From contig NC_056001.1 in the NCBI RefSeq assembly GCF_018446385.1, positions 11,092,672-11,156,671 on the forward strand: 64,000 nt of DNA. The letters run 5' to 3'. A program made the translations under genes and the position numbers. The notes beneath the pieces are model-generated. The model was not told the DNA's origin. It worked only from the letters and a program-made list of their open reading frames with translations, and did no database searches. Positions 44,710-56,550 of this stretch are shown here, one piece after another; within the stretch, counting starts at the first letter, position 1; each line of letters starts with the position of its first letter. This stretch comes from Zingiber officinale (lineage: Eukaryota > Streptophyta > Magnoliopsida > Zingiberales > Zingiberaceae).

Positions 44710-47700
44710 AAGAGATTAGAGCACTATAGCTTAGGTTAAATACTTAGGGTTAAATGATTTCAACCTTAGATTAATATCTCAATCAACTCTCATTTTAATA
44801 ATATTTAAACATATTTTCTCTAAGACTAATAGATCTATCACATTAAAATGTGTTATACGGACTCTGTTTAAATTTTAAAAAAATCTAAAATTTTCTAAAA
44901 TTTTTTATAAGGTTATTTCTCCGATAATAATTATTATTTAATTATCATATCTTACATCAGACATTCTCTGATAACTCATAATTATGGGTTTCTGAAAGTC
45001 AGTATAAAAAGAGGTTCTCTCTGTTAACCAGATACGTCCTTACACACGCGTCGACGCTACTGTTCATCTTCTTTTCCATTTTTCCCTTAGCTATTGTACT
45101 AACTTAGGCGTCAGAGTGTTTGTGCTAGGGATCCCCTCCCTGATTATTACTCTAACACTCCCTTTGTTCTCTTTATGGTGTGTACAAAAAGGAATATCAT
45201 GTGACATCTCTTTTTAGGGATGACAAGGGGACGAATTCAGATTTGGTTTGGTCAATCCTAGAACTCGACCCTCAAAAAAACAAAAAAAGAATTAGACCGA
45301 AATCCGAACCCACTCCTACTAACTTTTTAATCCACCTTGCTCCGAACCTACTCAAAATTGGAAGAATCTATAGCAGGTTGAACTCGTTAAACTAAAAAAA
45401 AAAAATGTCAACAATAAATTATTATTATTATATATTTTATATTATATATAGAGAGGACAGTTCGAAATGAATTATTGAAACTCGTAATCCACTTAAATTT
45501 ATTTCTAAATCCAATCAATTTATTTAGACTCATTTAGTAACTAGTTTGATTGAGTTTAAATACACCCTGAACAAAACTAATTTAATAGGTCAAATTTAAA
45601 TCTCATCCCTTACCATCCTCATCCCTTCTCCATCTAAAAAAAATGATCTTTCAATTAATGATAGAACCATTTATCCAATATATCATATTCACCGCCTTCC
45701 TACATGATCGGTTTGAAGAGTAAGAAACACGCAAAAATAAAATAAACAAAGCATAGAAGTAATACAGGCGTACAGAACGGTGTTCTTCTTCTTCAACCTA
45801 TCCCATCTCCATCTGCACTCGATTTTGATCGCCGCCGAAAACGACTTTTTTATTTTTTATTTTTTTGTTTTTTTGTTTTTTTTTGTTTTTTCAATACGCC
45901 TCCTCCTGGCGTGGGGAGACGCATTTCAAATCTCCAAAATAAAAAACGTGAGCCTTAACGTGAATTCTTTTTTTTCCCCTTCAAAATTGTTTATTTTCAA
46001 GAGCATTTTTTATTTATTTTCGGCCCATTATTTAACGTGTTTTTCAGAAGTGCCTTCATTTCTAAACCTACTCGTACTTTTCCCTTTTTTCCTAATAAAA
46101 GAGCATACGTTATCATTGGCATGATGCACGCCTGAAAACAATACTTTAAATCAATAACGATAGCAAAATATTAAAACTTGTATCAGTTTAAGCAAATAAT
46201 AGATAAGATAAGCACGTTGAGCGGCGACTGAAGTGACAGGGCAAAGTCGAGGGCTGAGAAGTCAAAATGTAGAAGATAGTTTTTTTTAATAATTCAATAA
46301 TAAGATATTTATAATTGACGCTGTCATCATGGAGCATTAAATTGCAGTTCGAAATATCCTCCTGACCCTTTCCTCCTGCTCGCAAGATGTCAACTGCACC
46401 CCATAAAACTCTTTTCTACATTCCATAATTATCCTCCTCCTCCTCCTCGCGCATGGCGCCATAGTGGTGGATCATGAACTAGGTGGTATCTCTGATTCCT
46501 GCGGTGCTTTTGCCCTTTTAGCTGTGGCCTTCATCCCCCCTCTCTCTCCCCGATCTCCATCTAAATCCATATACGCAAACATTCTGGCAGCGCATTCAGT
46601 ACTGCCATCACCAAAAAGCAAGTATGCAAGAAGAAGGCCTACAACGCTCTGCTAACGTCCATTCACTGCCCTACTCCTGCAGCGGCCGAAACAGCAACAG
46701 CTTCCTGCTCCTGTGACTCTCTCTCTCCCTGCTCACTGACACATACACAGGCATCATATTTAGCATACAGGTCTAGTCTTGCCACAATCCATGCCCTACA
46801 GATCGACGCCATGCCGACCGGGGACTTCCCATGCTTCTCCCTCACCAAGGAACCATGAACCTTCCATCCCCTGATTGGAGCCCATACATGGCCCCTCCTC
46901 CTGCTTTTATGATCTGGAGCTGGAGCGGAGCGGAGGAAAGCTATGGCGCGAGCAGGCCTCTGTCAGCTCGATCCCCCACGCCACTAAGCCGCAGCACGCA
47001 GACCTCGCCTCCCCGCCCCACCTCCCCCTGTAAATTTCAAAAAGATCGAAATTGCATGAGAGCGAACCAGGACCACGGTCGACGATTTCAAGCCGCAGCA
47101 ACGAGAACCGGTTTAGCTCGTCTACCGTCGCAGACAGCCGCTGCTAAATTTACGGGTGTGTGTGTCACCTTGTAGTGGAGTGCGCCTGCGCGCGCCTGCG
47201 ATGGACTCCGTACAGTCGCACCTCCTCGGGCCCACCACCGCCGCGCGGCGGAGCCCGCTTTCCAACCTCCAATAATTCGTCTCTCTCTTATTAACAGGTT
47301 TTAGAGAAGGGTCAAATACGCAAGCAAGGAAGCAAGAAAATTAGCTGCCAACCTTTCGCAAATCTATTAAAAAAAACACCTACCCATGCACGGAACGAAC
47401 TAATGGCAGAGACAAAAGATGCGGGGAACATCTACTCCGGAGAAGGCAAACGAGAAGAAGCGATGGGCAAATCCGGTTCGAGAATCAATTATTGGACGCT
47501 AACTCTTGACTTTGGTTGGTTCGGATATCACCATCGAGTAATTGACGCGTCCAGTTATAGGTCACGAGAGCGCTGTACTGGCGAGCGTGTACGAAAAGAG
47601 TAAAAGGCGAAGGCAAAAGGAAAGGAAGAGAAAGGAAAGGGAAGGATAGAGAAGGGAAGGGATGGAAAGTTAGTAAGAAAGGAAGTGGAGTAATCCGGAA

Positions 47701-47939
47701 GGTACTCTCACTCCAAGCCCCGCCAGAGGAATTGAAGAACTCCACTTTTTTTTTTTATTTTTAGTAAAAAACAAAGGGAAGGGAAGAAATAATTAAGTCG
47801 GTAAACAAAAAAAAAAAAAAAGTGTGTGAGAGAGGGATTTTAGTGTGTAGGGTTAGAGTGAAGCAGAAGAATTGGTGGGTGTAGGCAGAGAAAGGAAAGC
47901 GAGAGGAGGGAGAGTATCGAGAGAATAAAAGCAGGCGGG
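44710..47939. other. Intergenic region and 5' flank of the SRS gene
   Basis: 44830-45170 resembles the R/U5 part of a gypsy LTR (ACTAACTTAGGCGTCAGAGTG, compare 33893-33913), otherwise AT-rich with long T runs (45840-45890). From 46430 the sequence becomes GC-richer with pyrimidine and (TCC)n tracts. A frame with ATG at 46858 (MNLPSPDWSPYMAPPPAFMI, to 47175) has no recognised domain. Just upstream of the SRS gene is a long purine-rich stretch (47590-47700), probably leader sequence. Confidence 0.5.
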
Positions 47940-49220
47940 GTGGCTTCTGGAAGGCGCTTCCCTTCGGATACCGGCGCGTTCGCGGACTGGGCGCAGTCCT
48001 CCGCCGACCGGGGCGACGATCTCTGCCTCGGATTCAATGCGGGCGGCGGCAGCGGAGCCGCCGGGGGCGTGGTTTGGGCGGCCGCCGGTAGCTCCGCTGC
48101 AGCTGGTGGCGGCGGGCGGCAGACCGTCAATTACGGCATCCCTGCCGATATGGGCACGGTGGTGCTCGCCTCCGCCGCGTCCTTCCACCCGCAGCACCAC
48201 CACCACGAAACATTACTCTCTACGGCGGCAACGGAGCACCACCCAGCCATCATCCCCCTCCTCGCCGCTACCCCGTGCATCGTCGACGACGACAACCCCG
48301 CCGCCCAGGGTAAGCTAGGCGGTGGGATCCACGTCTGGCAACCGGCTCAGCCGCAGGCGACCACGTATCACCACCACGGTCACCCGTTTCCCCCATACCA
48401 TGAAACCAACCCTAACCCTAGTCCTAACCCTACCCTCTATAATTACCTACGGAAGCCGGTGCCGATGCTGGAATCCAGAGTAATTCTCGGAGCCACCACC
48501 GGCGCAGGTGTGTTCACGTGCCAGGACTGCGGCAACCAGGCCAAGAAAGATTGCAGCCACCGCCGATGCCGGACTTGCTGCAAGAGCCGAGGGTTCGACT
48601 GCTCTACTCACGTGAAGAGCACTTGGGTTCCCGCTGCGCGCCGTCGCGAGCGCCAACTAGCTGTTACCGCTGCAGCTGGCTCCTCCACCTCCACCTCCGC
48701 ATCCAAGAAGGCCCGCCTTGTATCTTCTCAGCCCGCCACCGCCTCCCACACCTCCACTTCCAACACCACTCCTCGTAGCTTCGACACCACCTCCAGCCAC
48801 CAAGGTAATGAATTAAAGCTTCACTCTATTTCGCACCTCCCACGATTTAGAGTTTCATCTTTCTTTCCTCACGCAGACGCCGGCGTCAAAGAGAACCTTC
48901 CCGGCCACGTGCGTGCCCCAGCGCTGTTCAAGTGCGTGCGTGTGACGTCCATCGACGACGGCGAGGACGAGTACGCCTACCACGCCATGGTCAAGATCGG
49001 CGGCCGCGTCTTCAAAGGCTTCCTCTACGACCACGGCCTTGACGACGGCGGCGGCCACTCTGACGACGGAAAGGAAGGTTCCATACCGAACCTCTCGGAG
49101 CTACACCTCGGAAACCGCTTAGCCGGCGCTTCCTCATCGTCACCGATGCTGCCATCGTCGTCGGACGCCTTCGGCGGAGGATTGGTTGGAAGCGCCAACT
49201 ACGATAACCAAATAAACTGA
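47940..49220 (+). CDS. SRS/SHI-type zinc-finger transcription factor (LRP1/STY-like), two exons
   Basis: Exons 47940-48804 and 48877-49220 (intron 72 bp, GT-AG, phase 1) give about 402 residues. A C3HC3H RING-like finger is complete: Cys194, Cys197, Cys205, His207, Cys210, Cys213/214, Cys221, His224, followed by a basic tail. The second conserved region reads FKCVRVTSIDDGEDEYAYHA then MVKIGGRVFKGFLYD; the family signature is IGGH, here Arg replaces His near residue 332. SRS proteins bind DNA and activate auxin biosynthesis genes such as YUC in roots, leaves and carpels. The presumed start codon is GTG at 47940, in good context; there is no in-frame ATG between it and the upstream stop at 47859-47861. 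The next in-frame ATG (48150) would drop 70 residues but keep both domains. Confidence 0.93.
   Translation: MASGRRFPSDTGAFADWAQSSADRGDDLCLGFNAGGGSGAAGGVVWAAAGSSAAAGGGGRQTVNYGIPADMGTVVLASAASFHPQHHHHETLLSTAATEHHPAIIPLLAATPCIVDDDNPAAQGKLGGGIHVWQPAQPQATTYHHHGHPFPPYHETNPNPSPNPTLYNYLRKPVPMLESRVILGATTGAGVFTCQDCGNQAKKDCSHRRCRTCCKSRGFDCSTHVKSTWVPAARRRERQLAVTAAAGSSTSTSASKKARLVSSQPATASHTSTSNTTPRSFDTTSSHQGNELKLHSISHLPRFRVSSFFPHADAGVKENLPGHVRAPALFKCVRVTSIDDGEDEYAYHAMVKIGGRVFKGFLYDHGLDDGGGHSDDGKEGSIPNLSELHLGNRLAGASSSSPMLPSSSDAFGGGLVGSANYDNQIN
48805..48876 (+). other. 72-nt in-frame intron of the SRS gene
   Basis: Donor GTAATG and acceptor CACGCAG. Its length is a multiple of three and it contains no in-frame stop, so a retained transcript would add 24 residues between the finger and the IGGH-type domain without changing the downstream frame. 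Splicing restores SSHQDAGVKENLPGHV, the arrangement expected for the family. Confidence 0.8.
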
Positions 49221-52200
49221 TGAATCATCCCGATGCTTTGTTGTAACAGTATGTTCCTTTATCTTTCTTCCTTCATTTTACTTGCGGCGATTATATTTCC
49301 TCTTTAATTACTAAATATTATACATTTCACGGGGATGATACTGTCTCATTTCTTCCTGGCCATTATTCATCGCTGTCCAATCATCATTATTTGTTGCACT
49401 ATTACTACCGTCTTCTTCTCCTCTTTCCTTTCTAAATAGAGAAAGGAATTTGGTGCAACGTAAATTGCATTGCTCATGTCGCTCTTTGGGCCATCTCCTG
49501 CCCTACCCGCGACTGTTCTCTTCATGTATAGTTAGACTTGCAAATCTTCTTGGGTAGTTCTTTTGAGGAGGTGTATGGCCAAGGAAGTTGCATCGAGACT
49601 GGTGGAGAATTTTTTTATCGAACTTTGTGTGTATTAAGTTCCAAGTTAAAGCATGGCTGCTTTCGGCTGTTTCTTTTCCAAGGCCGGATGGGTGGCTTGG
49701 TATGGCCGCAAGTTTTCTGTTCATCCTGTTCCTTTTGTCATCCCGTCCAGTCTTGCCACTTCACATCATAATAGCTCGAGAATCTGGACAGTGTGTGTAG
49801 TATGGCGGTGTATACGGAATGGTTTCATCAAGGTAATAATGACTCTGATTGTAATTGATTTTATCATTTTTACGGAATTCTTTATTCATTATTTCGCTTA
49901 GTGGCAGCTTTCTTTGTTTATTCTTTTTCTTTGTCTTTGATTGTAATTGATGAGTCTTGCCAATTTTTTCTCTCTATTCGTTCTTATCATTAGTTATTAT
50001 TTATGAGCACGACACCATGATTAACGCTTTGTATGTGCTTGACTTGAAGTGCAAAACCTGGGGGATAGAAATTTACACAAATAATTATATCTCAACATAA
50101 CTTCTCATGTTTTACTGTAAGTTCACTTGCCAACTCATGTTATCTTGCTCTGCAATAATTGTTCTTTCTGATTTTGCTGACTAAATCACGACTATATTTT
50201 TGTCGCCAAGTTAGAATGCTTAATTTCTAATATTGCCTGATTAAATATACTTTCTGTGGAAAGATAAAACTCATCATGATCATGCATAGACTAGTAGAGG
50301 ACTCGTTGTTGTCATCATGCTTTCGTTTTTATTTTGCAAGTGTTCGGTTATAATTGTTCATGGTCACAGATAAACATGTTTGAAATTTTTGAACAAATGA
50401 CTTATATGCTCTATATGAATGTAAAAAAAGCTTCACGTGTTAGGTCCTGTATATTGAATAGTTGAAAATTAATATACTAAATATTTTATTTTTCAATTTC
50501 TTCCTATCCATGTAGTTCATGTTGGTACACAGGCTTGATTGATTATTCAATTAAATATGTATCAATAGTTTGTCATTAAGTATCAATTGTATTATCATTT
50601 TTTAAAAAAATTGTTTAGTTAACAAGTTTGTTACCAGCAATATAACAGTAATTATTACATATTTATTTAGACAAAATAATATGAGTTCTACTAAGTTTCT
50701 TGAAATGACTGTTATTTAGTTCTTGCTAAATAATAACGGATTTTGTCATTAGAACTTCCTAATTTGTCATTAAAAGTTTTGCTGATACTTAGTCCCCCAT
50801 GATGTCACATATATAATATTTATAATCAATATTAAAAAAAATTTATATTTGTTCTTTTACAATCTCGTCATGTTGATGATAACGTTTTTTTAGCATGGTT
50901 CCTCATGGTCCATATGATATTTCTTTTTTTCTTCTTTTTGGAAATTAGTCTTTCAATATGTGTTTTTTATCTTTATTTGATAATCGTTATAGTATCAAAT
51001 GATTATTTTAATCTGAATTATTTTCTTCTTGAACATTATCACGAGGGCTGGGCTATATAATTCAGGTTGAGAATAGTCAATCTGTAGTGATCTAACACTC
51101 GTTTAGTACATATTTATATCTGTTCTGGTGCTATTTTCTTGTAACCCTTTACTAATATGTTTTGTCTTGATAGCTCCATGTGAATGCAACAAATTCTTTT
51201 TAGGATTTCATTAGTTCATTCTATAAAGTTGAGGCAATTCCTTTTTTTAGTCATTCTGTTTGTCTTATGACCTATTGGACTATGTAGTTTAATTACATAG
51301 ATGGAGAAAAGCACATTGATGTGGTTTAATTTTACTAGGAAATACTTTGTGCAAGAAAATTATTAAGATGCAATCTTCCAATTTGATTGTAACTACACAG
51401 AAATTGTTTGTTCCAGGAGTTGTGAATTATTAATTTGCTTTAGTTCATTATTGTATATATGTGCCTATTCTTGTTGTTGCAGTCAGTATGTGATTCTTAC
51501 ATTGGATCAAGCTCATCAATGAATGTGTTGATATCATATGCATATTTTGACCTCAAATATTTTTTTAAACAATAAGTCAAAGGTGTTGTCTGCTTGAGTG
51601 TACATTTGTTTTATTAAAAGATGCTATATGTTAGTCGTGCAGTTTCCTTTACATAGTTAAATTGTGAAACAATTAATTATAGTAGACTTTACTAATTCTC
51701 ATTCCTTTCTTTTAATATTCATATTTTCATTAACGATCAATCCAAGTTAAATACTGAAAAACTTTTAGTGTCAGTTCTCTTTTTCTGCATCGGTCTATGG
51801 GGAAAGCATGCGTTGATCTAAAGAGAGCAAGAGGTGAGAACGGAAGGACTGGATGGAGATAGACCACGGTGGCAATCATGATGATAGAGGCACTAAATCT
51901 AGTTGACATTGGCCTTAATATTAAGTACCATGTAAAGGGATCTAGTTGGACTATGGATGCACACTCGAGAAATGTAGTCGAACGAAATTGTTTGATAGAC
52001 ACGGAGTTGCTCACTCACTTTCATGGAATGGTCAGGCAAAATTATGACAGTCAAGTGAAGGAGAGATAGAAGTGTATATGGAGGATGAGAAGAGACTGGC
52101 ATGAAAGAGAATGAGAGGAGACGAAGGATATAGTATAGATTGCTTAATTGAGAGTGTAAAATTCAAGTGATGAATAAGAATATGTCGTGTAAAACTCAGA

Positions 52201-52880
52201 GGTTCAAGTGATGAATAAGAATATGTCGTGTAAAACTCATAGGTGCACAGGGTCCTCTACTTCGAAGTAATATGTGATATACATTATCGACTTATCAGTT
52301 TTTTTTTTTTTTTTGTCTTAGCTATATGATTGATGTATGATACATGGTGATAATTTTTTCCACGGATTTAAATCTCGTGAGGAAAATCAGAAATGGGAAC
52401 GGATTTAGAGAGATTTTTCAGGGATTTGGATTTAGGGATTTTTTAATTCCTCGCAAGTTAAACGGGAACAAATATGAGGATGTTATCCCATTTTTTAATC
52501 CTATAATATAATATAATTTTTTATAAATGATTTTTTGTATTAATATTTTAATGAAAGAGAGTGAAAATTAAAAATCTTTTTGCCCAAGTCAATGGATATT
52601 TGAAGCTGAGTTGAATGTAGAGTCTAGATTCTTTGGTCTACTATCCTTGGTCCTTTTCTAATCCCTTCTGTAATTTATACAACGGATGGTGGTTGGAATT
52701 GAGCGAAAATTGGCTACGATCTCTTTTAGGTTCATTTTCCCATCAAGATTATAATTTTGGACCGAGTTAAGTGCGGTAGGTGGATTGTATGGTGCCAAGT
52801 AGTGGGTGGCTTGTCCACCACTAGTGGCCTTCGATCGCCTAACTCAACCTAAAACTATAACTTAAGTGGGAAGGTGAATT
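49221..52880. other. AT-rich intergenic region
   Basis: The first few hundred bases are probably SRS 3' UTR. No domain-bearing frame is seen on either strand. Small structure: a 41-bp direct repeat at about 52162-52243 (TTCAAGTGATGAATAAGAAT with its continuation, twice), and a block around 51840-52130 with open but unrecognised frames on both strands. 52360-52520 looks like old repeat sequence. Confidence 0.55.
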
Positions 52881-53368
52881 TGTTGGTGCAATATCCCTAG
52901 GTCAAGGTTGACTTGGTTGATTAAGTTTGGGTTGGTTCAAACTTGAGTCTTAATGTTTGAGTTTCGATGTTTGACAATACATGGAGATTGCAGGTGCAAT
53001 CAGTTGAAGCGTGAATTCACTAGAGGGGTGTGAATAGCGATTAAAAAATTTAGTGAGAGTACGCAGCGGAATAAACACGTAAACAACAACGCTAACACAA
53101 GTAATTTTTACTTGGTTTGGAGTCTTCGACGACTCCTATTCCAAGGCTCCGCACTCGTTGAGTGATTTCGTTGAGCAATCCATTAGTAATTCGAAAAGTT
53201 GATTACAAAAGTAAAGTACAGAAATGCTAGTAAAAATAATAACGACAATAATTTAGAAGAAAAAAAATAACACTTGTCGGAGAGCCTTCGTAGCATCGCA
53301 AGAGCACAACAGAGCGATCAATGGGAGATCTTGTCATTCGTTGTTCTTTGCTCCAGGCCTCACCCTCT

Positions 53369-54526
53369 TTATATAGGAGGCTCGGGGCACCTTGATCCCT
53401 TCCGAGCGCCTGGAGTGTGACGTAGCTCGTCCACACATGAAGCTCCATGTGGCGACGCAGTTAGGGATAACCTTTTGCATCCCGGTTCCGATTCGTCCTC
53501 TGATTCTTCTTCGAGGGCCATTAGCGCGAGGTGACTCTGGTGCTTCTGATCTTCGGCCTCTGATTCTTCTGATGAGGAGTCACCCCAGGTTGCTTTGAGA
53601 GCTTTCTTCTTGGATGTCTTCGATTTGTTGCTCTTCAATCTTGGACACTCGTTCTTGTAGTGGTCTTTCTTGTTGCACCCGAAGCAAGTCACATTCCTTG
53701 GTTCGGATAGGGAGTTGATCTCCTGCAGGTCCTTCTTGCTGAAGCTTTTCTTCCTCCTGGTGAACATCTTCCTTACCAGGTTCACCAGGTACTCTTCGTC
53801 TTCGGAATCTTGGTCGGACTCTTCTCCAGGTTCAGGCTTGGTCTTTTTCTTTTTCTTGGAGGGACTTGCAAGCAAAACGATACCTTTCTCGGACCCGGCG
53901 TTAGTCTGCTCGTGTAATTCTAATTCGTAAAACAATTCGTCGAGTTTTAATTTAGATAATTTTTTTGAAATCTTGTAGCCATCCACGATAGATGCCCACA
54001 AGGTATTACGTGGAAAAGCACTCAATGCGTACCTGATTAGATCGCGGTTCTCCATTTGGTGGCCTATCGTGTGGAGTCCGTTGAGGATATCTTTGATCAT
54101 CGCATGTAGTTGACTCACTATTTCTCCTTCCTGCATTTGAATATTAAACAATTTATTTAAAGGGAGATCGTGTTTTGTTATCTTGGCGTCGCTCGTTCCT
54201 TCGTGTAGTTCGATCAGCTTGTCCCATAATTCTTTCGTGTTTTGGTATGGTCCTACTCGGTTCAGTTCTTCCTTCGTCAGCCAGCATTGGAGCGTGTTGA
54301 GAGCCTTAAAGTCTGTAGAGGATTTCTTTCTCATGTCTGGAGTCCACTGTTCCGGGTCCAGTGGATTTCCGGAGTTGTCGACCGACACCTTGTAGCCTCT
54401 AGTGACACTGAACCATTGATCGAAATTAGTCATCCGATAAACCTCCATCCGCTTCTTCCAGTACGGAAAATCGTCCCCGTTGAATAGGGGTAGACGTACT
54501 GTGCTAAAGCCTTCAATTTGAGACAT
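53369..54526 (-). CDS. Copia gag polyprotein of the nested element
   Basis: ATG at 54526 (MSQIEGFSTVRLPLFNGDDF) opens about 385 codons. It has the copia gag/UBN2 domain (YWKKRMEVY, WLTKEELNRVGPY, TKELWDKLIELHEGTSDAKI), a Lys-rich then acidic linker, one CCHC knuckle CFGCNKKDHYKNECP near the C-terminus and a Ser/Glu tail. The frame is intact over the whole gag until it enters LTR sequence at 53483, adding about 38 non-gag residues. Gag forms the virus-like particle that packages element RNA; with intact primer site and gag but no pol, this copy would depend on another element for enzymes. A longer frame begins with GTG at 54541. Confidence 0.9.
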   Translation of the reverse strand: MSQIEGFSTVRLPLFNGDDFPYWKKRMEVYRMTNFDQWFSVTRGYKVSVDNSGNPLDPEQWTPDMRKKSSTDFKALNTLQCWLTKEELNRVGPYQNTKELWDKLIELHEGTSDAKITKHDLPLNKLFNIQMQEGEIVSQLHAMIKDILNGLHTIGHQMENRDLIRYALSAFPRNTLWASIVDGYKISKKLSKLKLDELFYELELHEQTNAGSEKGIVLLASPSKKKKKTKPEPGEESDQDSEDEEYLVNLVRKMFTRRKKSFSKKDLQEINSLSEPRNVTCFGCNKKDHYKNECPRLKSNKSKTSKKKALKATWGDSSSEESEAEDQKHQSHLALMALEEESEDESEPGCKRLSLTASPHGASCVDELRHTPGARKGSRCPEPPI

Positions 54527-55170
54527 ATTTGTCCTGCACACAATTAAACAAAAGAAAAAAATCCCAAGATTTGGTCTTGAATTAGCAGTGCGGAATAAAG
54601 TTAAAGAAAGAAACTGAATTGGTGTTGCACCAATTCAGCTTAATTACTACGAATTTTTTTTCTCTAAAATTGGCAACAATACCAACTTGGATTTATAGCG
54701 CAAAACTGAAAACCAAAAAAAATAAAACAAATTTCACCCCTGTCTGATTGGTGGTTGCACCAAATCAGAGCGGTACCTACTCTGATACCACTTGTTGGAT
54801 CGTGAATTCGCTAGAGGAGGGATGAATAGAGATTAAAAACTTTAGCGAGAGTATGCAGCGGAATAAACACGAAAACAACAACGCTAACATAAGTAATTTT
54901 TACTTGGTTCAGAGCCTTCGGCGACCTCTACTCCAAAGCCCGCACTCGTTAAGTGCTTTCATTGGGCAATCTGCTAGCAATTCGAAAAGTTGATTACAAA
55001 AGTAAAGTATAGAAATGCTAGTAAAAATAATACCGACAATAATTTAGAAGAAAAAAAATAACACTTGTCGGAGAGCCTTTGTAGCGTCACAGGAGCACAA
55101 CAGAGCAATCGATGGGAGATATTGTCATTCGTTGTTCTTTGCTCCAAGCCTCACCCTCTTTATATAGGAG

Positions 55171-55310
55171 GCTCGGGGCGCCCTGATCCCTTCCGGGCGC
55201 TTGGAGTGTGACGTAGCTCGTCCACACATGAAGCTCCATGTGGCGGCGCGACTAGGGATAACCTTTTGCATCCCAGGCGCCCGGATTCCTTTCGGGCGCT
55301 CAGACCTTTG
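55171..55310 (-). repeat. GGGCGCC-type motif array upstream of LTR TATA box
   Basis: TCGGGGCGCCCTGATCCC, TTCCGGGCGCTTGGAG, CAGGCGCCCGGATTCC and TTTCGGGCGCTCAGAC lie just upstream (LTR sense) of the TATA box CTCTTTATATAGG at 55156-55168. The truncated 3' LTR keeps the TATA box at 53366-53378 and only the start of the array. Confidence 0.8.
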
Positions 55311-55974
55311 TTTTTTCAGCAACCTGCAAAAAACATTAGTCCGAGGCAAAATGCAAAATTACCTTGCAAAACAAAGTGTTAGTACAGTTAAGTTATAAGA
55401 GTAACAAAAGTAGTAGTTAGATTTCGTCTCTTCGAGATCGGAATCTAGTCACGATCTCAACTTATATTTTCCAAATGGATCTAAGTTGGATCGACGCCTA
55501 ATGTTTCTTTCCCGAGAACGCGTCCTCACAGTCACTCCCCTCCAGTGACTTACCTCAACTTACCTGTCAGACGTCCGGTCAGCCTTTCGACCCGTCTAGA
55601 CTTCATGCCAACTATCCAGTAGGCCCGTCGACCTGTCTGGACTTCGTGCCAGCTATCCGGTCAGCCTGTCGACCTAGCTGGACTTCGTGCCAGACGTTAG
55701 GTTAGCCCGTCGACCCGTCTGGGCTTCTCCTCGACACTTCGTAGAAGTGTTAGATCAATATGAAACTAACTTAACTTACTTTGTCATTCATCAAAACTGA
55801 GTTATACCGTTAGTGCTAACCGCACCAACACAATCGTCCGTTAGGGAAGATTATCGATACAATTCCCCTCTGATCAAGGTTGACCAGTTAGATGTAAAGA
55901 AGAGTCAAGTAGGTCAAAGGGTTGACCGGATACTTGACTGGGAAAGTTCTAACTAGAGGTTAGGCAGTTAGAAA

Positions 55975-56262
55975 TCCTGATGAGTGAAGTCAAGTGAAAG
56001 ACCTAGTGAGTGAAACTAAGCAGAGGGAAAGTCCTACTGAGTGAAGCTAGGTGAAAGTCCTGGTAAGTGAAGTCAGGCAGGTGAAAGTCCCAGTGAGTGA
56101 AACCGAACAATGGGAAAATCCTGGTGAGTGAAGCCAGGTGAAAACCCTAATGAGTGAAGCTAGGTGAAAGTTCTGGTGAGTGAAGTCAGGCAGATGAGAA
56201 GTCCTAGTGAGTGAAGCTAGGCAGATGGAAAGACCTAGTGAGTAAAGCCAGACACGTAAAAA
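55975..56262 (+). repeat. Degenerate ~30-bp tandem repeat in LTR U3
   Basis: Nine to ten units of the type GTGAGTGAAGCCAGGTGAAA with GTCCTG, some with an inserted CAGGCAG, from about 55975 to 56262. Units differ by a few substitutions. It is followed by longer units with GTCAAGGTTGACCGGACACT to about 56510. Confidence 0.85.
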
Positions 56263-56550
56263 TGCAGGTGAGTCAAGGTTGACCGGACACCTGGTATAGG
56301 AAAGTCCAAGTAGGTCAAAGGATTGACCGGATACTTGGCACGAGACGGTAAGTTCAAGTGGGTCAAGGTTGACCAAACATTTGGCACGAGTAGAAAAATC
56401 TAAGTGGATCAAAGAGATTGACCAGACACTTGGTGAAGAAGTCCTAGCATGTCAAGGTTAACCGGATGCTAGCATAATATTCCAACAGGTCACGGTTGAC
56501 CGAATGTTGAAATTGGAGACCTTGGACTTGGTTTTAGGCAAGTCAAAGGG

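Larger units (their letters stand above)
53002..55830 (-). mobile_element. Nested gag-only retrotransposon with CAATC target duplication
   Basis: On the minus strand: full 5' LTR 55830-54793 (TGTTGGTGCGG to GATCCAACA), primer site AGTGGTATCAGAGTAGG, gag from 54526, then directly a partial 3' LTR 53483-53002. CAATC lies at 52997-53001 and at 55831-55835, so the termini are original. The 3' LTR lacks its first ~555 bp and all of pol is missing; gag runs straight into LTR sequence at 53483/53484. The left terminus is AGTTGAAGCG instead of TGTTGGATCG. It is either a natural gag-only derivative or the product of one large deletion after insertion. Confidence 0.92.

Noticed and set aside
45780-46124. 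Phe-rich 114-codon frame
   Set aside because: Produced by long T runs; no domain or coding pattern.
46831-47175. Small protein gene upstream of the SRS gene
   Set aside because: ATG at 46858 gives a Pro/Trp-rich start, but there is no family match and the second half looks like GC-rich leader sequence. Left as an open possibility only.
49538-49901. Overlapping frames downstream of the SRS gene
   Set aside because: They lie in the probable 3' UTR, overlap in three frames and show no domain.
55975-56262. CRISPR-like array of ~30-bp repeats
   Set aside because: Repeats are contiguous and degenerate, with no unique spacers, in a plant LTR; it is a minisatellite.
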